Origin: Amphimedon queenslandica | Lineage: Eukaryota; Porifera; Demospongiae; Haplosclerida; Niphatidae | Reading direction: 5' to 3' | NCBI RefSeq assembly: GCF_000090795.2 | Contig: NW_003546531.1 | Span: 1 to 30,398 of the forward strand | Length of the DNA: 30,398 nucleotides | Shown here: positions 1 to 9,870 of the stretch, piece by piece | Layout: each line of letters opens with the position of its first letter | How positions within the stretch are numbered: position 1 is the stretch's first letter | The notes under the pieces: generated by a model | The model's database searches: none | Seen by the model: only the letters and a program-made list of their open reading frames with translations | What the model was told of the DNA's origin: nothing | Translations under genes and position numbers: made by a program

Positions 1-1429
1 ACTATCAATGAGCATTGAATGTACCTTCACTTCATCCCAGATTAAAACTCCCTCTGCAACAGGCCTAGGTAATCCATTCTTCACTCTCTCCTCTTTATAG
101 CTGTTGTACTGTTGAGCTCGTAGCAAGAGCGCTTCCTCACTCATACCAGGTGACCTTGAGTGCTGGTACATATGACCTTTCAGAGTCCTATCACAAGGCA
201 AGTTGAGAATTCCAAGTGAACGCACAGCAGGTAGGCAGAAGGACTTCTTGAAAAAACAGCTAGTGCTAAAAATTTATAAATACATATGAATAGATATACA
301 ACATTATCATGAATAACTTACCCATTCAAATGGTGACAGATGACCACTTGTTGCTGCTTTTACCAGTTTCTGGAACAAAAGTTGTAAACATATAAATTAT
401 ACGTGAATTTCTGTATTACTTACTATTTCCTTCTTGATCAATTTTGGTGGTTCCATTCAGAATTATCCTTCTCCCATATCTCTTTCAATACATTCCCTGC
501 TCCTTTAGCTACACCTTCTGCTTCAGAAAACATTTCAGAAGGATGTCTCTGTCCTTCTTGAGAAGCAACAATCAAGTCTACCAATTGTTCTATTTCCATG
601 TTTTGAACATCATTGGCAGCCAACCGCTCTACTTTTTTTGAATAGTAGTCTGATCAATGTTGAAGTGTTTTAATTGTTTTCCTCATGTTTTCAACTCTAG
701 CTTGCTGACTATGAGGACTCAGCACTTTAAAAGGCACGCTTGAACTGCTTGATTGACGTTTCTGTCTCTAAGACACAGGCATTTCATCATGTTCCTTCTT
801 ATGCTTAGTGAACAGCCACTTCAATGATGTACAATTATCGCAGACCAAGGACTTGGGCTGTTGTTTATAAAATATAATACAAGAAGAATCCCTCATTGAA
901 TTGAGTGGACCGTACTCTGTAACAACACGATCAAGGTCAACTCCAATACTCAGTTTAAATGCAGAATATCCATTAATACCATGACATGTCACCCATACCT
1001 CATTAAACAGCTGATAAGTAGCTCTGTAATAGGTGACTCTTCGTAAGGAACAGAAACAGCACCTTCAGCAACAGGTTTACCATAGCAAATTAATTTGTAG
1101 CATCCATCTTCAGAGATTATTAGACATAAAGCATCATAGGGGCCGAGCTGATCATCATAGCTTTTTAACTTTCTTGTAACAATTAAAAATGGTTTCATGA
1201 TGTTATTACCCATGTTGGCTTTGACCAGGTCAAGAGAAAGTGAGGAGTAACCAGAGCTAGATGAGGTTGTTTCCTGAGTTGCATTGACAAATTGCTGCAG
1301 ACCAGTCAACTTGAAAGAAGAATTAGGAAGTTTCTCTTGAATACACATCCTAAGACGATCTCTGACTGGTGTCTTAATCCTAGACAGTAGTCTATGTGAT
1401 CTTCTTGGTGTGCTAGTAGATTCCGCCAT
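1..1429 (-). pseudogene. P-element/THAP9-like transposase gene, multi-exon, broken, 3' part off the window
   Basis: The ATG at 1429 (minus strand) opens a 146-residue segment ending at 989, rich in Ser/Arg at its start and of no family I recognise. A one-base frame change near 992 leads into a second frame running down to 438, with a C-x2-C motif at about 846-830 (residues CDNC) and in-frame stops at 768-770, 654-656 and 438-440. Below that, splice-like borders appear: a donor (GTAAGT) near 422, an acceptor (TTCCAG) near 371, a donor near 319, and an acceptor (TTTTAG) near 270. The last exon stays open to the window edge. It reads LPCDRTL, then QQYNSYK, then GVLIWDEVKV at about 45-15. In P-element/THAP9-type transposases the Asp of that LxxDEVKV strand is the first catalytic acidic residue of an RNase H-like fold. 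I see no THAP C2CH finger. What is seen: frame, stops, splice motifs. Family placement is from memory. Confidence 0.6.
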
Positions 1430-1440
1430 TTTTTTTCGTT

Positions 1441-1449
1441 GGGCGTGGC
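1441..1449 (-). promoter_or_regulatory. Sp/KLF-type GC box upstream of the P-like gene
   Basis: Read on the minus strand this is GCCACGCCC, the consensus of an Sp1/KLF box. It ends about 12 bases before the ATG at 1429, which itself sits in AAAATGGCGG, a good start context that also resembles a YY1 site. Placement matches the proximal promoter of a metazoan gene. Whether it works is unknown, since the gene downstream is broken. Confidence 0.35.
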
Positions 1450-1624
1450 TTAATATTAATATTCATATTTCTAAAAATAGTATATCCTCTAGACAGAGCT
1501 AGCAGGAGAAAATTCGAATATATGCGTGGGCGCTTTGCACTCCTCTCCTCTTCTACCACCCCTCCATCATGGACTCCTGATTGTAATAGAAAGGCAGATT
1601 GTGGGAAACTTTACTCTTACTTCA

Positions 1625-2722
1625 GAATTAATTTAGGTATTTTTTTTCCTGAGCCACCTAGTGAATGCTCACATTAGTCAATGGTCATGGTTCAAGTCCT
1701 CTCTCCCTGTCTCTATGGGTGCTCTCGGTTTTATAAAAGCTACAGTTCACTCGTATGCGGCCTATTATTCCTCCCTCTATAATTCAGCCTCTGCTTTAGA
1801 ACAGGTCCTAGGCTACTCCCTAACTTCTCTCCCCTCCTTGATTCCTGTTGTCCCCTACTCTCCAAGCACGGTGCCAGACCTGATTTGTCCTCCCATCTTA
1901 ACATTGATTCACCAATCTCTTAGCACTTGTTGTCAGCAGCTATTGACAAAGCTTTATTCTCCAATCTCTTGTACCAAGCTCCTGATTCTCGGTCCAGAGC
2001 TCTGGCTTTGTCTTCTTCCATGACGATGATTGGCTTTCTGTAGTAACCTCCTGTCAGTTAGGCCTCCATTTCTTGGACCAGGAGTTCTGGGTCTGTGTAC
2101 AATATATTGGTTGGGCTTCTCTGCTTTTAATGCCTTTGTTTCGTATGCTCTCTCCTCTTGATTCTTATGGTGATCACCAGTTAGTCTGTTGTGGTAATTG
2201 TGACCTCATCTGACGTCATGACTCACTCCAGGATGTTTTTTTTCACTGCTGCCCAATCAGCCGCTCTTGCTCCTTGAAAGGAGGTGTGTCATTGATTCCA
2301 GGGTCCTGTGTTTGGCCAGCCAATATATTTCTTCCCCAATGAATTGTGGCCGGCCAGTGGCTCTGGATGTGACAGTCATCTATTCTCTGCAGGCTACAAC
2401 TGTTCCGGATGCTCCTGTCATTTAGGGATCTGCCGTAGATGTTGCTGAAGCACGTAAGCAAGCTCTCCGTGCCTCTGCATGCCATCGTGTGGGCGTTAAC
2501 TTTTGTGACCTTGCTGTAAAGGCTCTTGGGGGTTGGAGTCCCTCTGAAGTTACCATTATTCCCTCCATTGGTCACTTACTTGGTCAGCGGTTAGGACGTA
2601 ATCCTTTTGACACCTGTTGCCACCTGTTCCAATGCCTTACAGTGTCTCTATGCAGGGGTAATGCCGTAATGTGGGTGACTTGGCAGCTTCCCATTTCTCC
2701 TGGTGTTCATGGTGTGATATAA
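1625..2722 (+). pseudogene. C-terminal part of a retroelement reverse transcriptase with nuclease-like domain
   Basis: An open frame at 1661-2023 carries the signature SSLPVSMGALGF, which in many invertebrate reverse-transcriptase proteins follows the catalytic RT core. After several frame changes the reading continues through LSVVTSCQLGLHFLDQEFW (about 2030-2090), then a stretch near 2330-2375 readable as LPN followed by GRPVALDVTV, resembling the RPxD...DVTV nuclease-like motif of this family. From about 2440 it reads AEARKQALRASACHRVG, then ALGGWSPSEV, IGHLLGQRLG, HLFQCLTVSLCRGNAVMW, ending near 2700. One frame (2489-2722) is clean; a TAG interrupts near 2428. The RT catalytic core itself is absent, so this is a 5'-truncated relic. 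I remember the family from lancelets, cnidarians and sponges but cannot give its formal clade. Confidence 0.6.
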
Positions 2723-2832
2723 CTGTATGATGTGTCATAACTCTCTGTCTCGTCCTTGTGGTTGTTGTTTTGTTTTTCTTCTTCTTTTGGTTGGTTTTTA
2801 TAATAATCATAATAATAAGAGCTTCACTAATG

Positions 2833-2928
2833 AGTATTATAATGATGGAACTCAACCCCGTTGTTGCTTTCATTTTTTGCCAAAACTACCTTTTATTATT
2901 TAATGAAATTTTTTATTCTATTTCATTT
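2833..2928 (+). repeat. Solo arm related to the MITE at 28833-29476
   Basis: This stretch runs parallel, with substitutions and small gaps, to the right arm of the large inverted-repeat element near the right end (about 29388-29476). Shared landmarks in the same order are GGAACTCAACCCC versus TTGAACTAAACCCC, then CTTTCATTTTTTG, an ACTAC(C/T)TTT block, and an ATAGAAATTTTTT-like block. I could not find the opposite arm next to it, so it is probably a truncated or half-deleted copy. Confidence 0.5.
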
Positions 2929-2935
2929 CCAAAAC

Positions 2936-3300
2936 AAAAGCAGGGATTTCATACTATTTGACTTAAAAGTTGCACCTACTGACAAAAGCGAATAGTTTTA
3001 AATCACAGTATATTTATACTTGTTTTTAAAGCTTATATCCAAAAATAGCTAAGGGCATTATTAGAGCTGCAAAGGGGAAACAGTCTGGACATGTGCTTTT
3101 TGACGGATAATGATCTCAATCAAACCCCCCACCACTTAATCATTCACATGATCACCTAAGTAAAACACAAGCAATATTCGATCATATGAGTAGATTTTAA
3201 AATATTAATTCAATAAATTAAATATCGTAAAATAGCCACAAAATTACACTTACTACTCTATTTAGGTGTCAGTAATGAGTTGTATTCTGTGTCATAGCAT
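2936..3300. other. Non-coding spacer, nothing recognised
   Basis: AT-rich sequence between the MITE arm and the DUF6589-type pseudogene. I see no open frame, no repeat structure and no RNA gene. Some of it may be 5' flank or intron of the gene that follows. Confidence 0.4.
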
Positions 3301-3309
3301 GACCTTTAT

Positions 3310-5670
3310 ATGGTATCCTTCTCAAAGTTAGATCTAAGTGAGAAATCAGTTGTTCAAAAGCACTACAGAGACCGTACTATAGAGCCAGATGCTCTGTTAT
3401 GCATAAAACATCAACTAGAAGCAAAACGTCATCATAGTGATCATAGCTATATTCCTACTTGGAAGGAGGAAGTATTGAAGTGTGATACATTATGTATGTA
3501 TCAGAGATGTACACACACAAGTAAAATCATTCATGCCACATTTGAATCTTATGAGTCCATAATGAGTTCGGGAGCAATGATAGCAGAGAAGAGGGAGATA
3601 TATATCTTTGGAAAAATCATTACAATGAAGTGTATAGGGCTTTAATCCAATTCATTGTGCCAGTTGTGACGCTTACCCTAAAAATAGGAAGCCATTTACA
3701 CGTCATTGCCTTAATACTGCAGCTATAACAAATATTTTAAGTCTCACTTTTGGACACAGATGTTTTGTGCGCAGTTTGTTATACAGCTCACTTGAAATTG
3801 CTCACAGAGATTGAAAAAGATCAAGAAAATGACAAACTATAGCATGACTCATTGGCTACAAAAACAAAATAACATAAGCACTTCAGATGTCACAAAATTA
3901 GTGTTAGAAGCTGTAATTTTTGTGGCTAATCACTTATAGCAAGACAAAGCATTGCTACAGAGTGCTGCATCAACGGTTTTTGCTGAGCATTATACCAGAG
4001 ATACACTTACATGTAGCATTTCATCATTATCACTTACCATTGAAACCGACGAAAGCACACTTAAGTTTTTGTCACGCTGGTTACTCAATAAGCTAATAAT
4101 ACACTTAAATAATTTTAAACTGTTTAGCGTATTCACCAGAGATATGGTATCATGCTCTTTAGAAAGAATGGAGATATTATAACAAGTCTTTCTTGGGCAT
4201 TTGGAGCATCAAATAGATGAAATCAAGGTACCATTAATATCCCCAAATTTGTCCATCCAACAGTGAATAAGGAAAGAGAAGACATGTTACACACAAGTGC
4301 ATTAATAATAAATGATGTTTTACATATTAAAATTAAATGTTTGTCTCAGTTGCCAGATATTCAATTAATGTCTGCACAGGATTACCTTTTAAAAATAGAC
4401 AAGAATCTCATTAATTTTTTTGAATTGGCCACACAGTATGTGCGTCATCACCATTTTCCTCCACAGATTGTTGACAAATGTAAAATATTTTTTATAACAT
4501 GTCTCTTATTCAACTGCACTAACAGCAAGCATATGTCTCCAATACATAATATAGTTGCAGATGTAGTAGAATCATGAGGTGGGTCGCACCAGTTATTTAC
4601 AATTTTAAAAAGACTTGGTTGTGCATCATCGCCTGATAGTCATTATCGTTGTGACTTACCATGCTGAATACCAGCAAAAATAAAGCATATGGGCAACCCT
4701 TTCACCACAGATTGCAACAGTTGCTTCTGTTGATAACATAAACATGCTGCAAACACATCCTGCAGTACACCATGGTCATAATCCTAGCAGCTATCATGGA
4801 ACAACCATTCAGTTAGTGCAGGCAATAGCAGGGAGAGTCACTGCCTGTAGAATCTGGAACTGAAAACAAGAGAATTAATGAGCATCGTAGGCCAATAAAC
4901 AATTGACATTCCACATTTCCACATAAATTGAGGAAAGAAGGACCAAAGAGGAGACGCACTATTATGAACACTCTAGCAAATACAACACAGCTTACAAAAT
5001 CAGCTTATTCACAAAACCCAAAGAATTTAATACCAATTGAATACTTTAGTTAATTTGAAAGTGAGAAGCAATCTGCATCAAAAATTGGCTTAGAAGTACT
5101 TAAATTTTTTTTAAAGTGGCAGCCTCTCAGCTACAACTAACATTCCCTAGAATCAGACAATTTTTGCAACCAGTCTCAAAAAACATTGCCACTCCTTCCA
5201 ACATTTTTTATATGAACATTCTAAATGAGAATGCAGACAATGATAGTACAATGCTCAAAGTTCTGAAGATTTCTTTGACAAATTTGAAGTTGGTGGGCAT
5301 AAATTTGTTTTACTCGTTGGAGATGGCAAGACATATCAACATTTGACAAAGATTAAAAATACTTACAGGGAATCGCTTAAAAGGTTGTGTACATTTCCTG
5401 GGGATTGGCACACACTTAAAAATTTCAAAAATGCTATGATGAAAGTATACTACTCTGCTGGTATGGAAGAGATTGCTGAGGCATCTGGTTACCAAAGTAC
5501 TACCCTGGAATCATAGCGTAAATGTAGTAATTTTCAGCGTACTCATGCATTCTAATTGCAGCTATGGGAAGCATTGCATAGGATATATGTTTATGCATAT
5601 CTAGAGAAAACTGGTGATGGTGTTTTGCTTGAAGGTGATAAAAGTGCAATACACAATGCAATAACAAATA
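3310..5670 (+). pseudogene. N-terminal half of a DUF6589-family protein (mobile-element-like), broken
   Basis: Four readable blocks lie in family order. 3310-3645 begins MVSFSKLDLSEKSVVQ and has a CIKH...CDTLCMYQRCTH Cys/His cluster. 3830-4150 contains TNYSMTHWLQKQ and FLSRWLLNKL. 4263-4577 contains the QIVDKCKIFFITCLLF block, continuing after a TGA as GGSHQLFTILKRLGC. Near 4725-4850 comes a [11 protein letters not shown]...[10 protein letters not shown] block. The core (5281-5670, one frame) reads LLVGDGKTYQHL, then FPGDWHTLKNF, then MMKVYYSAGM and LQLWEALHRIYV, which is the DUF6589 signature. In-frame stops include TAG near 5513 and TAA near 5553. The protein stops abruptly at the MITE edge. 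DUF6589 genes form large families in sponges and cnidarians; their function is unknown and they look transposon-related. See 22114-24560 for what I take to be the other half. Confidence 0.7.
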
Positions 5671-5673
5671 ATA

Positions 5674-6097
5674 TGTGACCCAATATGAGAAAACCAGGCT
5701 ATATGCTCCAAAATTGAAAATTGAGATTTATAGTATTCTTAATTAAGCAAAGTTTTTCCTATCTTTTGGTCCTTCTTCCATGTCATTTGACACATCTAGT
5801 GCTGAGTTATGCTTATTTATGCAACAAGAAGTCTAAACGAATGAAATTGAGTTGCAGCCATTTTTATCATTATATCTTGCATTATTTACATGGTACACAA
5901 CAAAAAGAAAGGTCTGTAAATGACCTCTTTCATGTTATTTTAGGGCAAACTTGGTATCAAATGAAAGGAAATTCTTTATACAATATATTTTTGGTATAAT
6001 ATCAGTTTTGATAAGGTACCGCTGTCACAACTTTAAGAAGCCATATCTCCAATTGATAATTCCCGCAGATAGCCTGGTTTTTTCATATTGGGTCACA
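5674..6097. mobile_element. MITE (424 bp) with TGTGACCC inverted ends and TA target duplication
   Basis: The left end starts TGTGACCCAATATGAGAAAA and continues with the block CCAGGCTAT. The right end is its inverted copy, ending TTCATATTGGGTCACA after AGCCTGG, giving inverted repeats of about 30 bases. TA flanks both sides (5672-5673 and 6098-6099), the duplication made by Tc1/mariner-like and some other DNA transposases. The only open frame inside (5721-5999, plus) has no recognisable domain, so the element is non-autonomous. It lies directly at the end of the DUF6589-type reading frame. A second copy of the terminal sequence starts at 30163. Confidence 0.8.
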
Positions 6098-6099
6098 TA

Positions 6100-6940
6100 T
6101 AAACAGATTAACATTGACGAGTAAATTGATTCTATTAGTAACGCAGTAGTATTACTAAGTAGGATTCACTCCCAAACAAAATGGCTGCCACGACATTTGC
6201 AGCCTTGCTGTACCGGGAAAACGAGCTCCTATGCTTACTAGACTTTATAGAGGACCTTATGTTGACCAGAGGACTCCATTGGTACCCATAGCGTGGCTCT
6301 AGACCTTGTCTAAAAGAAAAGCCAAAACTTGGCAAACCAGCCGTTTTGTTCAGCCTCATTTTTTTCATCTTCATCATCATGTTAGTCCTGTCAATCCAGT
6401 TGTCGGTGTCTATCTTAGTATTAGTTGATTCTAAAAGGATAATTCTTACACCACTTTACTCCAACAGTTTATGCACAGGTCCATGTCCCATCAGATTATT
6501 CTTCCAGTAAGAAAAAAGTCATACTCTGACTGCTAGATCTTGTTAATTAAAGAAGCATGTGCTCCAAAATTTAGGTGTGGCAGCGCATGTTCAGATGTGC
6601 AGCTCTACTTCATCGTATGTACAATTTAAAAATGAAAGAGTCAAGGTAGGTAAATTATTGTTTTATTTAGTTATTGATGCATGATGCTTTATACAGGTAA
6701 CCTTCAGCACTGAATTGAAAGAACACTTCTTATCCGCCCAAATCTTACTGCGTTGCATAATAGTCTATAATTTGTATTTGTAACTTATTGATTATTGAAT
6801 TTGGTGTGGCTATGAGGGGTGTGCTTTGCGCATGCTTAGATTGTAGAACTTGTGCTATCTTATGGTGGACAGTGCTACTCTTACTGACTGATCTAAAAGA
6901 TTATGAAAGTGAAACTGTTTAAGCTGATTTTTAATTAATC
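6100..6940. other. Spacer with one short ORF in a strong start context
   Basis: Mostly unrecognised sequence. At 6180 an ATG in AAAATGGCTGCC opens a 36-codon plus-strand frame (MAATTFAALLYRENELLCLL..., stop near 6288). The context resembles a metazoan start site or first exon, but nothing downstream continues it. The overlapping minus-strand frame (6135-6380) looks like its shadow. No other structure seen. Confidence 0.3.
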
Positions 6941-6944
6941 TTAA

Positions 6945-8427
6945 AGTGCTGCTCTACTCAACAAAGCTGCCACAGCTATTCTTGAACCAATCCATCATCT
7001 CTTCCACCTATGTATTACCCAGTCCTCTATTCCCCTTCAGTGGCAAGATCACTACATTACCCTATCCCTAAATCTGGGGACAAAACTGTCTTATCTAATT
7101 AAAGACCCATTTTCCTGCTTTCTCTATATCAAAAGTTTTTGAAAAAATAATTTTTGATAAAATCTTTGACTTTTTGCTCAGTGCATCTGTGTCTAGCTGT
7201 CAGTTTGGTTTAGAAACCGCTCTTCTGTTAAGCAGCTACTACTGCACACTAAGAATATCATCTGTTCCTTAGAAAATCATCAGCAGTTAGACACTATTCT
7301 CCTAAATGTAAGGAATGCTTTTGATACTGTTGCATGCAGGAATTACTGGGTCTGTATGGCAGCTATTAAAATCTTATTTATCAGATAGAAGGCAGTGTGT
7401 TGCAGTGGAAGGTCATTATTCTAGCTGGTTACCTGTTACCTCAGGTTTGCCATAAGGTAGCATTCTGGGGCCTCTCCTTTTTATCATAAATATCAATGAC
7501 TTACCATCATTTGTCTCTTTCTTTTTCACTTTATTATGCAGCTAATACTAAGCTATCCAAACCAGTACCTTCCCCCTCCGACTGCTCTCAGCCTCCAAGC
7601 TCTGTTACATTGGAACTTTGATTCTTGTCTCTCCTGCAATACTACCAAGTCCTTCCTGTTATGTTTCTGTTCTCATTCTCCTCTTGTCACTGTTGACTAT
7701 TCCCTTGATGATATTGCAACTGCTTCTGTGTCTAGTTGTTGTGACCTCATTGTTGTTTTTTCTAGTAATCTTTCATGGTCCGAGCATTATAAAAAGATTG
7801 CTATAAAAGCATATGGTCAATGTTTTCTCATAAAGAGAATATTTACTAGTGCCTGCCCTTCTTTATTGAGGAGACTCTTATACATCTCTCTTGTCCGTTC
7901 ACAGCTAACCTACTGTTCCAGTTTGGCGGCCAATGTTTATAAAAGATATTGTTACATTAGAGACGATTCAGCGCCGATCCACTAAATTCATCCTTGGCAC
8001 TTCCTCTCTAACATATTGTGAAAGGCTAATTTCTCTTAAGTTACTGCCACCTATGTATTTTTATGAGTATTTGGATATTATTTTACTGATTCAATGTCTT
8101 TAGTGTCCACATGTGAGTTTTAATATTAATGATCATATTGCCTTCTCTCACTCAACTCGTTCTGGTTCCTTTGATAAAATCACTATTAAAAACTCCTCTA
8201 CTAATAGATTCAGACACTTCTATTTTAATCGTGTGGCTCGGCTTTGGAATGCTTTGCCTCCTAATGACCTTTCTCTCTCTCTTGATACTATTAAGATCAA
8301 ATTAAAACAAATATTATGGTCCCATTTTCTCAAACATTTTTATTCCTCTAATCCCTGTACCTTCCACTTTTGTTTTTGTTCAAGTTGTCATTATCGTACT
8401 CCTGCTCCTTCCAAGTTTCAAGTTTAG
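6945..8427 (+). pseudogene. LINE reverse transcriptase, truncated and inactive
   Basis: Blocks in order: AILEPIHHLF (6970s), the IPKSGDKT block, a SSVKQLLLHTKN-like stretch (7230s), motif A NAFDTV (about 7312-7330), GITGSVW, then motif B, which has a stop where Gln is expected (GLP-stop-GSILGPLLFI, about 7443-7482). Motif C, normally F/Y-A-D-D, reads YAAN at 7535-7546, so both catalytic aspartates are replaced. The post-RT thumb region is well preserved in one frame (7536-7985: WSEHYKKIA, GQCFLIKR, LLRRLLYISLVRSQLTYCSS). The C-terminus is 8113-8427, with FYFNRVARLWNALP. This is the CR1/L2 arrangement; the endonuclease domain is missing. Motifs are seen directly, clade is inferred. Confidence 0.75.
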
Positions 8428-8830
8428 TTTCCCTTTCTGGTGTTGCACTATCCCACTATGTAGTACCATAACCCATTGATTACAGCAAGTGTTAAGGATC
8501 ACTGGGCTACATAGGAGTAAGGTAGTCCCGTTAGGAGGCAGTTCAACTTGTGAAGGAGAGTGTCACTGGCTAGTGCTAGTAACAAAACATTCTCTCCCTG
8601 TGGCTGCTATATTTCAAGAGTCTTAGTTTCTCTTTCAGGTGTTGCACTATCCCACTATGTAGTACCATAACCCCTTGATAGCAAACGGTTATCAAGTGTT
8701 AAGGGTCACTAGGCTACATAGGAGTAAGGTAGTCCCCTGTAAGGAGGCAGTTCCACTTGTGTAGGAGACTGTCCCTGGCTAGTGCTAGGATCAAGATATT
8801 CTCCCCCTGTGGCTGCATCAGGAGCCATCT
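8428..8830 (+). repeat. Two tandem 199-bp copies in the LINE 3' region
   Basis: TGTTGCACTATCCCACTATG occurs at 8441 and again at 8640, and the following 190 bases match closely in both copies (CTACATAGGAGTAAGGTAGT, GGCAGTTC, CTGGCTAGTGCTAG, CCCTGTGGCTGC). The period is 199. They sit between the RT stop codon and the TTAAA tail, where LINEs keep the RNA signals recognised by their own reverse transcriptase. Confidence 0.8.
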
Positions 8831-9116
8831 ATCTACCCTTTGGTCAGTCTAACTATGGAAGTCTCTGATTATGTCTGTCACTAATTTTACTTCTAATCAT
8901 GTTGTGATTCTTATGTATATAAGTTTCGCTTCTCTGATTCAGTCATTTCATGTTCCATGTTATTGTATTTTATCTGTTTTATTTTACTTCTGTTTTGTTA
9001 GTTGGGTGTCAGTAGAACTTACTGGCATCCCTTCAAGGTGCCTGTTCCTTGCTCTGCCTCTCTCTTCACTGTTATACTTATCTAGTTTTTGTTTTCGCAT
9101 CTTGTAAAATCATGAT

Positions 9117-9143
9117 TAAGTTAAATTAAATTAAATTAAATTA
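9117..9143 (+). repeat. (TTAAA)n tail of the LINE
   Basis: About five tandem TTAAA units, one as TTAAG, close the LINE. Short microsatellite tails instead of poly(A) are typical of CR1/L2-type elements. Confidence 0.7.
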
Positions 9144-9182
9144 ATAAGATTTTCAAAGATAAGCAATAATATTACTACTGTA

Positions 9183-9705
9183 GGTCGGGATATATTTGCG
9201 GCTGCTTATTTTCACAATAATAAAAACTAATATAAAGGTTCAATTAAATAACATGGAAACCAATCGATTGTTGCTATGACAAAAAGACCACGTGTTTATA
9301 CAATTACAGTGTTCAGCAACTATTTATCTATTCTTTAGCAGCTTTAGTGGGAGCCATTCAGTTTTCCATCCGAATATGGACCACTACCTTCGAGTTTTTT
9401 GCCTCTAATCTTTGCCGCTCCACTTGTTGGTGATAATTAACCATGTCCAAGTAAATAAATGTGTGTAGAGTCCCAAGAATGGGCCAAGATATGGCAAGGC
9501 AGAGTGAGGAGAGTAGCTCTGATTGAAACAGCTCCAAACAGAACAAAAATTAGTAACAACAAGAACAACAACCCAGGAACACTGCAACAGAGTCCTTTGC
9601 TATTAACATTGTAGATTTTTCAATAAAAATTGCATTTGGTAGTCATGGTGATTGCTGAGTGTGGGAAAAAATTACAAACGTAAGCAGCCGCGAATATATC
9701 CGACC
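9183..9705. mobile_element. MITE (523 bp) with GGTCGG inverted ends and TA target duplication
   Basis: The left end GGTCGGGATATATTTGCGGC plus TGCTTA is mirrored at the right end by TAAGCAGCCGCGAATATATC plus CGACC, with three differences over about 27 bases. TA flanks both sides (9181-9182 and 9706-9707). The inside carries overlapping minus-strand frames at 9358-9546 and 9405-9587 of unknown origin. No transposase is present, so it is non-autonomous. It is distinct from the TGTGACCC family. Confidence 0.8.
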
Positions 9706-9779
9706 TATGGTATAATTGATAATACTATTCAATTACTGCTGGAAATTGACTTTAACACCACGTTGATTTTCTCTTACTG

Positions 9780-9804
9780 TATATATATATATATATATAT
9801 ATAT
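9780..9804. repeat. (TA)n microsatellite
   Basis: Twelve and a half uninterrupted TA units between the MITE and the Helitron coding relic. Confidence 0.9.
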
Positions 9805-9870
9805 TATGAAGTATTTATAGCTGTAATAAGTCATGCCTAACTTAAGGGAAAAGCATCTGCTGAGAGGATT

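Larger units (their letters stand above)
6945..9143 (+). mobile_element. 5'-truncated CR1/L2-like LINE with duplicated 3' region and TTAAA tail
   Basis: The element starts inside the reverse transcriptase, near the IPLQWQ / IPKSGDKT block at about 7030-7080, and ends in a pentanucleotide tail at 9117-9143. In between are the RT C-terminal half (to 8427) and a non-coding 3' region with two 199-bp tandem copies. Truncation at the 5' end and a short tandem-repeat tail are hallmarks of CR1/L2-type non-LTR elements inserted by target-primed reverse transcription. I could not settle the target-site duplication. Confidence 0.75.

Noticed and set aside
438-1429. Stop-codon reassignment to explain in-frame stops
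   Set aside because: TAA, TAG and TGA all occur inside family-matching frames, along with frameshifts, and conserved positions are not consistently replaced by one stop codon; decay explains it better.
2637-2873. Minus-strand Lys/Thr-rich frame
   Set aside because: Low-complexity shadow of a T-rich stretch at the end of the RT relic.
5721-5999. Plus-strand 92-codon frame
   Set aside because: Entirely inside the 424-bp MITE and without recognisable motif.
8871-9107. Plus-strand hydrophobic 78-codon frame
   Set aside because: Lies in the LINE 3' region before the TTAAA tail; no domain, and hydrophobicity follows from T-rich sequence.
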